This document shows, piece after piece, positions 1-6,879 of a DNA stretch of 9,119 nucleotides. The number at the start of each line of letters is the position of its first letter. Position 1 is the stretch's first letter. The position numbers and the translations under genes were made by a program. Source of the stretch: Bacteroidales bacterium (GTDB lineage Bacteria; Bacteroidota; Bacteroidia; Bacteroidales; UBA3663); NCBI GenBank assembly GCA_004557315.1, contig SFEH01000087.1:1-9119 (forward strand). The letters run 5' to 3'. The notes below the pieces were generated by a model. It was not told the DNA's origin. It worked only from the letters and a program-made list of their open reading frames with translations, and did no database searches.

Positions 1-1
1 C

Positions 2-2680
2 ATAAGCTTCTCTGCAAAGGTAATGGCAGAAGGCAAGCTCGGTTCACTTCATTATCCTGTTGGCTTTCTCAATGTCGATTCGCTTGAGATGAGCAAAGCC
101 ACAGATACCTATTTCTTACCCTACTTCTCGGCAGAAGCCAAAAGACATGAGGATGGCTATATAGCTTGTTCTTCATCTGAATTGCTCGATGTCATCTTTA
201 TCAAGCAGGATTCGACCATTGCAATTCAGGGAAACATTAGCGAAGAAAGGAAACTATCGCAAATCCTGAATATTCCTGTGGCTATCACAAAAGAGTCGGA
301 TTTCCACATTGAGATGAACGAAGACAACCGTCTGATATATGCAGGAATCAATATCCCCGAGGCTTTGTATGGCGACAACATCATCAGCACTATGCTTTCT
401 ACCATTGCCGATGGTGATTCGCTGATACATAATCTGAGCATAGACTACAAGACACAGAAGCATCATTTATCTTCTGTTCTCAATGCATCATCAACGTTCA
501 GCCCATTGTCGCTATGCATCAACCCATGCCAGATTCTTGTCAATAATGATACGGTGAACTGTGAAGGGATAAGCATTGAGAAAAAGGATGCGAAGACCTA
601 CGGACTGAATAAGTTTGGCATGCGACACAAGAAACAACGAGTCGCAGCTGAAGGCATCATATCAACCGAAGGCAGGAACAATCTTTCGATACACATCGAG
701 AACCTCGGTCTTGACACTTTGTTCAACTGCCTTGGCAAGTCTTATCTCATGTTCGGAGGCATAGGCACTGGCGAGATAGTCTATTCGGCTGATAGTGTCA
801 ATCATATTGAGACCAAGAATCTGTTCATCAAGGATTTCAGCTATCTTTCTGGTGTACTGGGTGACACTCATCTTGATGCTTTCTACAATCTTGGCAGAGG
901 AAGAATAGAACTTGACGCAGACATTCTCTCGCTCGATGACGAACATACAGGCATCAGCGGTTACGTTCAACTAGGAAAGATTGACTCGCTCGACCTTAAT
1001 TTCGATGCCAGCAAGATGAGAGCACGCTTTCTTGCGCACTGGCTCAAGGGTTTCCTCCATGACTTTGACGGCGTCCTTACTGGCAACCTCCATCTCTTTG
1101 GTCCTGCCCGCCGCCTGAATCTCACTGGCAAACCTTATGTCGATGCAACCTTCACAAATAATCTGATTGGCTCAAGGCTCAACCTTCGCGACACCATCTA
1201 TCTGACAGCTGATGAAATGCTGGAAAATGGCTTGATCGCAATGAATAACGCAAAGGTCTATGACAAATACCAGCAGATGGCTTATGTCAATGCTTCGATA
1301 AGACACAAGAATCTATTGAAATACAACTATGAGGTGAAGATCGACATGCCAAACGGCAACAGCGGATTCCTGCTCTTCGACAAGCCTTCACATTATAATA
1401 ATGAGATGTACTGGGGTCAGCTGTTCACTTCGGGTACGGCTGTCATGAGAGGTGCCGACGGCAAGCACCGTGTGGATGTGAGCTGCAAGACAGTTGGCAA
1501 ATCGCAGTTCAACCTCTCGCCTGGCGAAGAGTCATATTCCGACAACAGCTATAGCTTCCTGACCTTCCGCGACAAGAAGAAATTTGAAGACTCGGAAAGT
1601 CTCGACTATTCCGATCCAAAGATACAGTTTGAACAACAGGAAGAAAAATCAAACAGCAGCACCTATATAGAGCTGTCACTTCAGGCACAGGCAACCGAGA
1701 ATTGTCAGGTATATGTGCAGATGGATCCTCTCGCTGAAGACCGACTCATCTGCCGAGGCAACGGCAATATCTCGCTGCATTATGACCCTCGTCGTGACAT
1801 CACTATCGGAGGCGAATACAACATCACGTCGGGCAACTATCTCATTACGATGCGAGGCGACCTGATGAACAAGGAGTTCAAGATTCAGAACGGAAGCCGC
1901 GTGACCTTCCCTGGCAACTTCAGCAATGCCGACCTGAACATCAATGCCATCTACAGCATTCCATCGGTCAACCTGCGTGACCTTGATGAGAGTTTCGCTA
2001 CAATGGCAAGCATGAACCGTACGACCTTGCCTGTAGATTGCAAGCTCAACGTCACCGGTCAGCTCTCTGCACCGCAGATAGGCTTTGACATTGAAGTCAA
2101 GAACACGAGCGACGATGTTCAGGCACTCGTGCATAATCTTATAGGTACGCAGGAGATGCTCAACCGAGAGGTACTCTATCTCTTGCTCTTCAACCGGTTC
2201 TACACCCCTGAATATGCGTCGGCATCGCAGAACAATACAGGTTCGCAGCTATCTTCCTTTGCCAGTTCATCGCTCACGTCACAGCTCAACAATCTCTTGG
2301 GACACGTCAGCGACAACTTCACATTGGGCACAAACTTCAGGTCAGACAAAGGCGACTTCACCGACATGGAAATGGATCTCTCGCTCACTACACGACTCTG
2401 GGGCGACCGACTCATCCTCAATGGCAATCTCGGTTATCGAGACCCTGCCAACAGAGTGGGATTGCACAACAACACCAATTCATTTATCGGTGACTTTGAC
2501 GTGGAGTTCCTGATCAATACAAGCGGCACTCTACGCGCAAAGGCATATAGCCATTACAACGAACGAGACTATTCGATCAACAATGCCTTGACCACTCAAG
2601 GAATAGGTTTTATTGCACGAAAAGATTTCAAAACGATAAAAGAATTGCTGTTTTGGAAGAAAATTTCTGAAAAGAAGTAA
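2..2680 (+). CDS. tamB: TamB-family translocation/assembly module protein, C-terminal part (5'-truncated by window edge)
   Basis: The reading frame is open from the first complete codon (position 2) to TAA at 2678-2680. The ATG at 23 is therefore only an internal Met, and the true start lies upstream. About 892 residues are visible; Bacteroidota TamB proteins are usually well above 1,000, so the N-terminal membrane anchor and early repeats are missing. The visible protein is dominated by short alternating, beta-prone segments, as expected for the long beta-groove of TamB/AsmA-like proteins that span the periplasm. The last ~350 residues look like the TamB C-terminal domain (DUF490): a GNYLITMRGDLMNKEFKIQ segment, then LPVDCKLNVTGQLSAPQIGFDIE, then the LLLFNRF block (around visible residue 727-733), and a final run of amphipathic strands. 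In this family the protein is thought to help outer-membrane protein insertion or lipid transport with a BamA/TamA-type partner. No partner gene is visible. The family call is firm; the exact role in this phylum is inferred. Confidence 0.88.
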   Translation: MSFSAKVMAEGKLGSLHYPVGFLNVDSLEMSKATDTYFLPYFSAEAKRHEDGYIACSSSELLDVIFIKQDSTIAIQGNISEERKLSQILNIPVAITKESDFHIEMNEDNRLIYAGINIPEALYGDNIISTMLSTIADGDSLIHNLSIDYKTQKHHLSSVLNASSTFSPLSLCINPCQILVNNDTVNCEGISIEKKDAKTYGLNKFGMRHKKQRVAAEGIISTEGRNNLSIHIENLGLDTLFNCLGKSYLMFGGIGTGEIVYSADSVNHIETKNLFIKDFSYLSGVLGDTHLDAFYNLGRGRIELDADILSLDDEHTGISGYVQLGKIDSLDLNFDASKMRARFLAHWLKGFLHDFDGVLTGNLHLFGPARRLNLTGKPYVDATFTNNLIGSRLNLRDTIYLTADEMLENGLIAMNNAKVYDKYQQMAYVNASIRHKNLLKYNYEVKIDMPNGNSGFLLFDKPSHYNNEMYWGQLFTSGTAVMRGADGKHRVDVSCKTVGKSQFNLSPGEESYSDNSYSFLTFRDKKKFEDSESLDYSDPKIQFEQQEEKSNSSTYIELSLQAQATENCQVYVQMDPLAEDRLICRGNGNISLHYDPRRDITIGGEYNITSGNYLITMRGDLMNKEFKIQNGSRVTFPGNFSNADLNINAIYSIPSVNLRDLDESFATMASMNRTTLPVDCKLNVTGQLSAPQIGFDIEVKNTSDDVQALVHNLIGTQEMLNREVLYLLLFNRFYTPEYASASQNNTGSQLSSFASSSLTSQLNNLLGHVSDNFTLGTNFRSDKGDFTDMEMDLSLTTRLWGDRLILNGNLGYRDPANRVGLHNNTNSFIGDFDVEFLINTSGTLRAKAYSHYNERDYSINNALTTQGIGFIARKDFKTIKELLFWKKISEKK

Positions 2681-2708
2681 GATTTTTCGAAAAAAAATCA
2701 AAAAACTC

Positions 2709-2739
2709 TTGGCAGAAAAACAGAATATTTGTATATTTG
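2709..2739 (+). promoter_or_regulatory. Bacteroidota-type promoter of rho
   Basis: TTG at 2709-2711 is followed by exactly 20 bp and then TATATTTG at 2732-2739. This matches the Bacteroidota primary-sigma consensus (a -33 TTG and a -7 TAnnTTTG, 19-21 bp apart). Transcription would start a few bases after 2739, near 2743-2746, giving a leader of about 75-80 nt before the rho ATG at 2822. It is the only good match in the 141-bp gap after tamB. The start site is inferred from the consensus. Confidence 0.75.
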
Positions 2740-2742
2740 CAC

Positions 2743-2790
2743 CGCAAATCAGGTTATACCATTTATGTTTTCTTTTATTTCTGGTTTGCG
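2743..2790 (+). promoter_or_regulatory. Hairpin in the rho 5' leader (possible regulatory or stabilising element)
   Basis: CGCAAATCAG at 2743-2752 can pair with CTGGTTTGCG at 2781-2790. This gives a continuous 10-bp stem with one U-G wobble and a 28-nt, pyrimidine-rich, G-poor loop (2753-2780). The 5' arm begins about where transcription is predicted to start, so the stem would cap the mRNA. A T6 run follows at 2798-2803, eight bases past the stem, which is too far for a standard intrinsic terminator. The pairing is seen directly; any role in mRNA stability, attenuation or Rho autoregulation is inference. Confidence 0.45.
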
Positions 2791-2821
2791 AATCTCATTT
2801 TTTACGTTTTAACAAAGAACT

Positions 2822-4747
2822 ATGGTTTCATTCGAAACATTGAACTCCATCGACGTTATGGAGCTCTTGAATTTGGCAAACAACATCAAGGTCAACAATC
2901 CTGATCATAATGACCAAGAGCATTTTATTCATCAGATTATTGAACGTATCTCTGAACTTGAAAAGATCGTTTCAGCACCTCGTGGTCGCGGACGAAAGTC
3001 CAAGGCTGTCGCAGATGCCGAGCTTTTCTTGAGCTATGTTGAAGATTTTGAAGGAAGAATTGAAAAAGGGGAAATGCCTATGAGCCAGCCTCAGGATACT
3101 TACGATGAGGAACAGGTTCAGGATGCGAACGACCAGCAGCAATCATTCGACGAACAACCAGCTGATGGCAATCCTGAAATGTATGCAGAAGGAAATAATG
3201 AATATTATCCTGAAGACAATCAGTACTATCCTGAAGACGATCAATATGAGTCTGCCAATGACTATGAGCCAGTCGATGAGGAATACTACCAGAACGAGAA
3301 TTCTGAAGAAGTACAGAAGACATCCTTGGAAGAGGAATTAGATGCTACTAAACAGCTTATCGAACAAAACAAGAATGCTTTCGCCGATCTCTTCGGTAGT
3401 GGCTCAAGCAGTCGCAACAGCTATAAAAAAGAAAAACAGAACAACCGCCAGAAAAAGAACAAGCAGAAGGCTAACAATCAGCCAAATCCAAATAATACTG
3501 CCAACGACCAGATGGCTGCAGCTGCAGAGTCTGTCAAGGCAGAAGAGATGTCTGCAGCCGACAATGACTCTGAAGAAGAGTATGAAGACGTAATGCCGGA
3601 ACTCGACAGCGCAAAGCCAGAGGAGTTTGACGGTGTGCTTACTGGCTGTGGCGTTCTTGAGATAATGCCCGATGGATTCGGATTCCTCCGTTCGAGCGAC
3701 TACAACTATTTCGCTTCTCCTGACGATATCTACGTGTCACAGGCACAGATCAAGCAGAATAACCTCAAACAGGGCGATGTGATCGAGGGTCCTATCCGTC
3801 CACCTCATGCGGGCGAACATAACTATCCTCTTGTAGATATATCTGCAATCAACGGACGTTCTGTGGAGTTCGTGCGCGACCGTATCTCATTCGAGCACCT
3901 CACTCCTCTCTTTCCTGACGAGAAGTTCAAGCTCTGCAAAGGACACAACGACAGCCATTCATGCCGCGTCATCGACATGTTTGCCCCTATCGGAAAGGGT
4001 CAGCGTGCATTAATCGTGGCTCCTCCAAAGGCTGGTAAGACTGTCCTGCTCAAGGAAATCGCCAATGCTATCAGCTACAATCACCCAGATGTCTATATGA
4101 TCATCCTTCTTATCGACGAACGTCCAGAGGAAGTGACCGACATGCAGCGAAGCGTAAATGCCGAAGTCATTGCATCAACGTTCGATGAGCCAGCCGACCG
4201 ACATGTGAAGGTTGCCGACATGGTCATTGAGAAAGCAAAGCGACTCACAGAGTGTGGACACGACGTGGTTATCCTCCTCGACTCTATCACTCGTCTCGCC
4301 CGTGCCTACAACACCGTATCACCTTCTTCGGGTAAGGTTCTTTCAGGTGGTGTCGAGGCAAATGCACTCCAGAAGCCAAAGCGTTTCTTTGGTGCTGCCC
4401 GCAACATCGAGAATGGCGGTTCGCTCACCATCATCGCCACAGCTCTCATTGAGACAGGTTCGAAGATGGATGAAGTAATCTTTGAAGAGTTCAAGGGTAC
4501 TGGTAACATGGAGCTCGTGCTCGACCGAAAGATTGCCAACAAGCGCATCTTCCCTGCTGTCGATCTGCTTGCTTCAAGCACCCGACGCGATGATCTTCTC
4601 CTCGACGATGCTATATCTCGCCGTATGTGGGTTCTTCGCCGTCATTTCGCTGAACACACGTCAATCGAAGCAATGGAAGAATTGTCGAAGTTGCTCTCTC
4701 GTACCGAAAACAACGAGGAACTTCTTCTCAATGCCATGTCGAAATAA
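2822..4747 (+). CDS. rho: Transcription termination factor Rho, with a long disordered N-terminal insert
   Basis: Rho is the hexameric ATP-dependent RNA translocase that ends transcription of untranslated RNA. The length is 641 residues against about 419 in E. coli. Residues 1-60 (LNSIDVMELLNLANN and onward) resemble the Rho N-terminal helical domain. Residues ~85-266 are a low-complexity insert rich in E, D, N, Q and Y with a basic block at ~202-216. The conserved core starts near 268. It has the RNA-binding cold-shock-like motif DGFGFLR (284-290), Walker A APPKAGKT (400-407), DER with the presumed catalytic Glu433, Walker B VVILLDS (482-488), the Q-loop segment SGKVLSGGVEANAL and the R-loop EEFKGTGN (555-562). 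All catalytic motifs look intact. The start is fixed by an in-frame TAA at 2810-2812; no good Shine-Dalgarno is seen, which is normal in this phylum. An ABC-F gene follows after 23 bp. Confidence 0.97.
   Translation: MVSFETLNSIDVMELLNLANNIKVNNPDHNDQEHFIHQIIERISELEKIVSAPRGRGRKSKAVADAELFLSYVEDFEGRIEKGEMPMSQPQDTYDEEQVQDANDQQQSFDEQPADGNPEMYAEGNNEYYPEDNQYYPEDDQYESANDYEPVDEEYYQNENSEEVQKTSLEEELDATKQLIEQNKNAFADLFGSGSSSRNSYKKEKQNNRQKKNKQKANNQPNPNNTANDQMAAAAESVKAEEMSAADNDSEEEYEDVMPELDSAKPEEFDGVLTGCGVLEIMPDGFGFLRSSDYNYFASPDDIYVSQAQIKQNNLKQGDVIEGPIRPPHAGEHNYPLVDISAINGRSVEFVRDRISFEHLTPLFPDEKFKLCKGHNDSHSCRVIDMFAPIGKGQRALIVAPPKAGKTVLLKEIANAISYNHPDVYMIILLIDERPEEVTDMQRSVNAEVIASTFDEPADRHVKVADMVIEKAKRLTECGHDVVILLDSITRLARAYNTVSPSSGKVLSGGVEANALQKPKRFFGAARNIENGGSLTIIATALIETGSKMDEVIFEEFKGTGNMELVLDRKIANKRIFPAVDLLASSTRRDDLLLDDAISRRMWVLRRHFAEHTSIEAMEELSKLLSRTENNEELLLNAMSK
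3203..3244 (+). repeat. 21-bp tandem duplication inside rho (two copies)
   Basis: Two adjacent in-frame 21-bp units, 3203-3223 and 3224-3244, encode YYPEDNQ and YYPEDDQ (Rho residues 128-134 and 135-141). They differ at 3 of 21 bases: two third-position silent changes and one AAT-to-GAT change (Asn to Asp). The copies lie in the acidic disordered insert. This is consistent with an in-frame duplication that has since drifted. Confidence 0.75.
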
Positions 4748-4770
4748 AATAATGAATTGTATTTCAATAT

Positions 4771-6720
4771 ATGATTTCAATTGAAAATCTGTCGGTGGAA
4801 TTTGGTGTCAAGCCTCTTTTCACCGATGTTTCGTATGTAATAAACCGTCACGACCGTATTGCCCTCGTAGGCAAGAACGGTGCGGGCAAGAGCACCATGC
4901 TCAAGATCATCGCTGGATTGCAGCAGCCAACACGAGGCAGGGTAAGCAAGCCAAAGGAACTGACAATAGGCTATTTGCCTCAGGTCATGGTGCTCAGCGA
5001 TACGCTGACCGTCAGACAGGAGACAGAAAAGGCTTTTTCAGATACCATCACTCTCGAACAGCATCTCGACAGCCTGAATCAGCAGCTTGCCGACCGCACC
5101 GACTATGAGAGTGATGAATATCAGGAGCTGATTGAAGAGATGACCAATCTCAACGAACAGCTCACGATGATCAATTCGAATAACCGCGATGCTGAGATAG
5201 AAAAGACTCTGCTCGGTCTCGGTTTTGAGCGCAAGGACTTTGATCGCCCAACGAGCGAATTCTCTGGTGGATGGCGCATGCGTATCGAGCTTGCCAAGAT
5301 CCTCTTGCAGCGTCCAGACCTACTGCTTCTCGACGAGCCTACCAACCATCTCGATATTGAGTCAATCCAGTGGCTCGAGAAGTTCCTTGCCACCAATTCT
5401 GCAACGGTTCTGCTCATCAGTCACGACCGTGCCTTCCTCGACAATGTCACCAACCGCACCATCGAGATTACTTGTGGCACCATACATGACTATAATGTGA
5501 ACTATAGCAAATATGTGGTGCTTCATGCCGAACGGATCGAGCAGCAGCGCCGTGCCTACGAGAACCAGCAGAAGATGATTGAGGAGACGCGCGACTTTAT
5601 TGAGCGATTCCGCTATCAGGCAACCAAGGCTATTCAGGTGCAGAGCCGTATCAAGCAGCTCGAAAAGATTGTGCCTATCGAGATTGACGAGGTCGATAAC
5701 TCGCGCCTTAACCTGAAGTTCCCTCCTGCTCCACGTTCAGGTGACTTCCCCGTGATCTGCAACGGAGTGGAAAAGTCTTATGGCGATCATCTTATCTTCA
5801 AGGATGTAGAGTTCATGATACGACGTGGCGAGAAGGTTGCTTTCGTAGGACGAAATGGCGAAGGAAAATCGACTTTAGTGAAGTGTATCATGGATCAGAT
5901 ACCTTTCAATGGTGAACTGAAGATTGGCCATGGCGTGAAGATTGGCTACTTCGCACAGAATCAGGCACAGCTGCTTGACGAAAATCTAACAGTCTTCGAT
6001 ACTATCGATCGTGTGGCTGTAGGCGATATCCGCACACGCATCAAGGATATCCTCGGAGCTTTCATGTTCGGAGGCGAGAACATCGAGAAGAAAGTGAAGG
6101 TGCTCTCTGGCGGCGAACGCAGTCGTCTGGCGATGATACGTCTCCTGCTCGAACCAGTCAACCTGCTCATCCTCGATGAGCCTACCAACCATCTCGACAT
6201 CTCAAGCAAACAGGTTCTCAAGGATGCCATCAAGGCCTTCGATGGTACTGCAATCATCGTCAGCCACGACCGAGACTTCCTCGATGGATTGGTAAGCAAG
6301 GTATATGAGTTCGGCAACCAGCGAGTGCGCGAGCATCTCTGCGGCATCTATGAGTATCTTGAAAAGAAGAACCTTGATTCGCTCCAGGAACTTGAGAAAA
6401 AAGACAAGACTGCCGACAAGGCATCTGACAAGACTGCAGCCGAACAACCTGCAAAGCCGCAAACGTCGGATACCTTGAGTTTCGAGGAGCAGAAAGACCT
6501 CAAGAGAAAGCGCAGCCAGCTCGAGAAAACCGTCAAGGCGACCGAAAAACAAATCTCTGATCTTGAACAAGAGATTTCAGAACTCGAGACAAAAATGACC
6601 ACTCCTGAAGGCAGTTCTGACCAGAATCTCTACATCCGTCACGGCCAGCTTCGCCAGGAATTGGAGGCAGCAACAGAGAAGTGGATGGAGGCTTCAGAAG
6701 AGCTCGAAAACCTCAAATAA
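4771..6720 (+). CDS. ABC-F family ATPase, YheS/YdiF-like ribosome-associated factor
   Basis: This is a soluble protein of 649 residues with two ABC ATPase domains and no membrane segment, the ABC-F layout. Domain 1 has Walker A GKNGAGKST (34-42), signature FSGGWRMR (164-171), Walker B LLLLDEP with Glu189, and the H-switch SHDR (217-220). The inter-domain linker (~245-305) is helical and charged and contains RFRYQATKAIQVQSRIKQLE, the region that in ABC-F proteins reaches the P-site tRNA. Domain 2 has GRNGEGKST (360-368), LSGGERSR (445-452), Glu470 and SHDR (498-501). A Lys/Ala/Asp-rich spacer (~545-569) leads to a C-terminal coiled coil (~570-649). The linker and the coiled-coil tail resemble E. 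coli YheS more than EttA. ABC-F proteins act on stalled or initiating ribosomes; some give antibiotic resistance, but nothing here shows that. ATG 4771 is supported by an in-frame TGA at 4753-4755. It is probably co-transcribed with rho. Confidence 0.93.
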   Translation: MISIENLSVEFGVKPLFTDVSYVINRHDRIALVGKNGAGKSTMLKIIAGLQQPTRGRVSKPKELTIGYLPQVMVLSDTLTVRQETEKAFSDTITLEQHLDSLNQQLADRTDYESDEYQELIEEMTNLNEQLTMINSNNRDAEIEKTLLGLGFERKDFDRPTSEFSGGWRMRIELAKILLQRPDLLLLDEPTNHLDIESIQWLEKFLATNSATVLLISHDRAFLDNVTNRTIEITCGTIHDYNVNYSKYVVLHAERIEQQRRAYENQQKMIEETRDFIERFRYQATKAIQVQSRIKQLEKIVPIEIDEVDNSRLNLKFPPAPRSGDFPVICNGVEKSYGDHLIFKDVEFMIRRGEKVAFVGRNGEGKSTLVKCIMDQIPFNGELKIGHGVKIGYFAQNQAQLLDENLTVFDTIDRVAVGDIRTRIKDILGAFMFGGENIEKKVKVLSGGERSRLAMIRLLLEPVNLLILDEPTNHLDISSKQVLKDAIKAFDGTAIIVSHDRDFLDGLVSKVYEFGNQRVREHLCGIYEYLEKKNLDSLQELEKKDKTADKASDKTAAEQPAKPQTSDTLSFEEQKDLKRKRSQLEKTVKATEKQISDLEQEISELETKMTTPEGSSDQNLYIRHGQLRQELEAATEKWMEASEELENLK

Positions 6721-6738
6721 TACTATTCTTTAGTATCC

Positions 6739-6779
6739 AAACCGCAGAATTGACTATAATTTTGCGGTTTTTTATTTTT
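6739..6779 (+). terminator. Intrinsic terminator after the rho/ABC-F unit
   Basis: AAACCGCAGAATT (6739-6751) pairs with AATTTTGCGGTTT (6758-6770), a 13-bp stem with a single G-U wobble and a 6-nt loop. It runs straight into TTTATTTTT (6771-6779). The U-tract is on the + strand only, so the terminator is one-way and fits the gene that ends 18 bp upstream. A smaller hairpin (ATACTA at 6720-6725 with TAGTAT at 6731-6736, 5-nt loop) sits between the stop codon and the main stem. Confidence 0.9.
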
Positions 6780-6804
6780 AAAATGAATTTTTTTATATTT
6801 TGTT

Positions 6805-6835
6805 TTGGAGATATATAAAACAATACATATATTTG
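6805..6835 (+). promoter_or_regulatory. Bacteroidota-type promoter of recQ
   Basis: TTG at 6805-6807, 20 bp of spacer, then TATATTTG at 6828-6835. The spacing and the 8-bp -7 element are identical to those of the rho promoter. The predicted start is near 6840, leaving a leader of about 40 nt before the recQ ATG. The promoter follows directly on the terminator of the upstream unit, which supports separate transcription of recQ. Confidence 0.72.
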
Positions 6836-6850
6836 CCATATAAAACAATA
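6813..6850 (+). repeat. 13-bp direct repeat around the recQ -7 element (candidate operator)
   Basis: ATATAAAACAATA occurs exactly twice, at 6813-6825 and 6838-6850, a 25-bp period. The first copy ends two bases before the -7 element and the second starts two bases after it, over the predicted start site. Flanking bases are similar but not identical. The repeat is plain in the sequence; an operator role is a guess, because the region is AT-rich and simple in composition. Confidence 0.5.
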
Positions 6851-6879
6851 TACATTGAGTTAAGGTATAATTCACAACA

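Noticed and set aside
1676..2134. Open frame of 152 codons on the - strand opposite tamB
   Set aside because: It is fully inside the conserved C-terminal domain of TamB and shows no recognisable motif; an antisense shadow.
2681..2699. Inverted repeat GATTTTT/AAAAATC just after the tamB stop as a terminator
   Set aside because: The 7-bp stem has one G-C pair and is otherwise A-T, and no + strand U-tract follows it. It is too weak to call, so how tamB transcription ends is unclear.
3422..3440. A-rich run in rho as a programmed frameshift site
   Set aside because: The A6G run is not in the phase needed for a -1 slippery heptamer, no fitting downstream structure is evident, and the 0 frame continues into the intact conserved Rho core.
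3105..3593. Two consecutive + strand open frames overlapping the Rho insert
   Set aside because: They are out-of-frame readings of the low-complexity region. The rho frame runs unbroken through it, and neither shows a recognisable protein pattern.
5335..6197. Identical 20-bp direct repeat GAGCCTACCAACCATCTCGA at 5335-5354 and 6178-6197
   Set aside because: Both copies encode the conserved EPTNHLD motif of the two ATPase domains. Shared ancestry and codon bias explain it without a mobile or regulatory role.
4771..6720. ABC-F gene as an antibiotic-resistance determinant
   Set aside because: ABC-F includes resistance proteins, but the linker and tail look YheS/YdiF-like and the gene sits with rho in a housekeeping setting with no sign of transfer.
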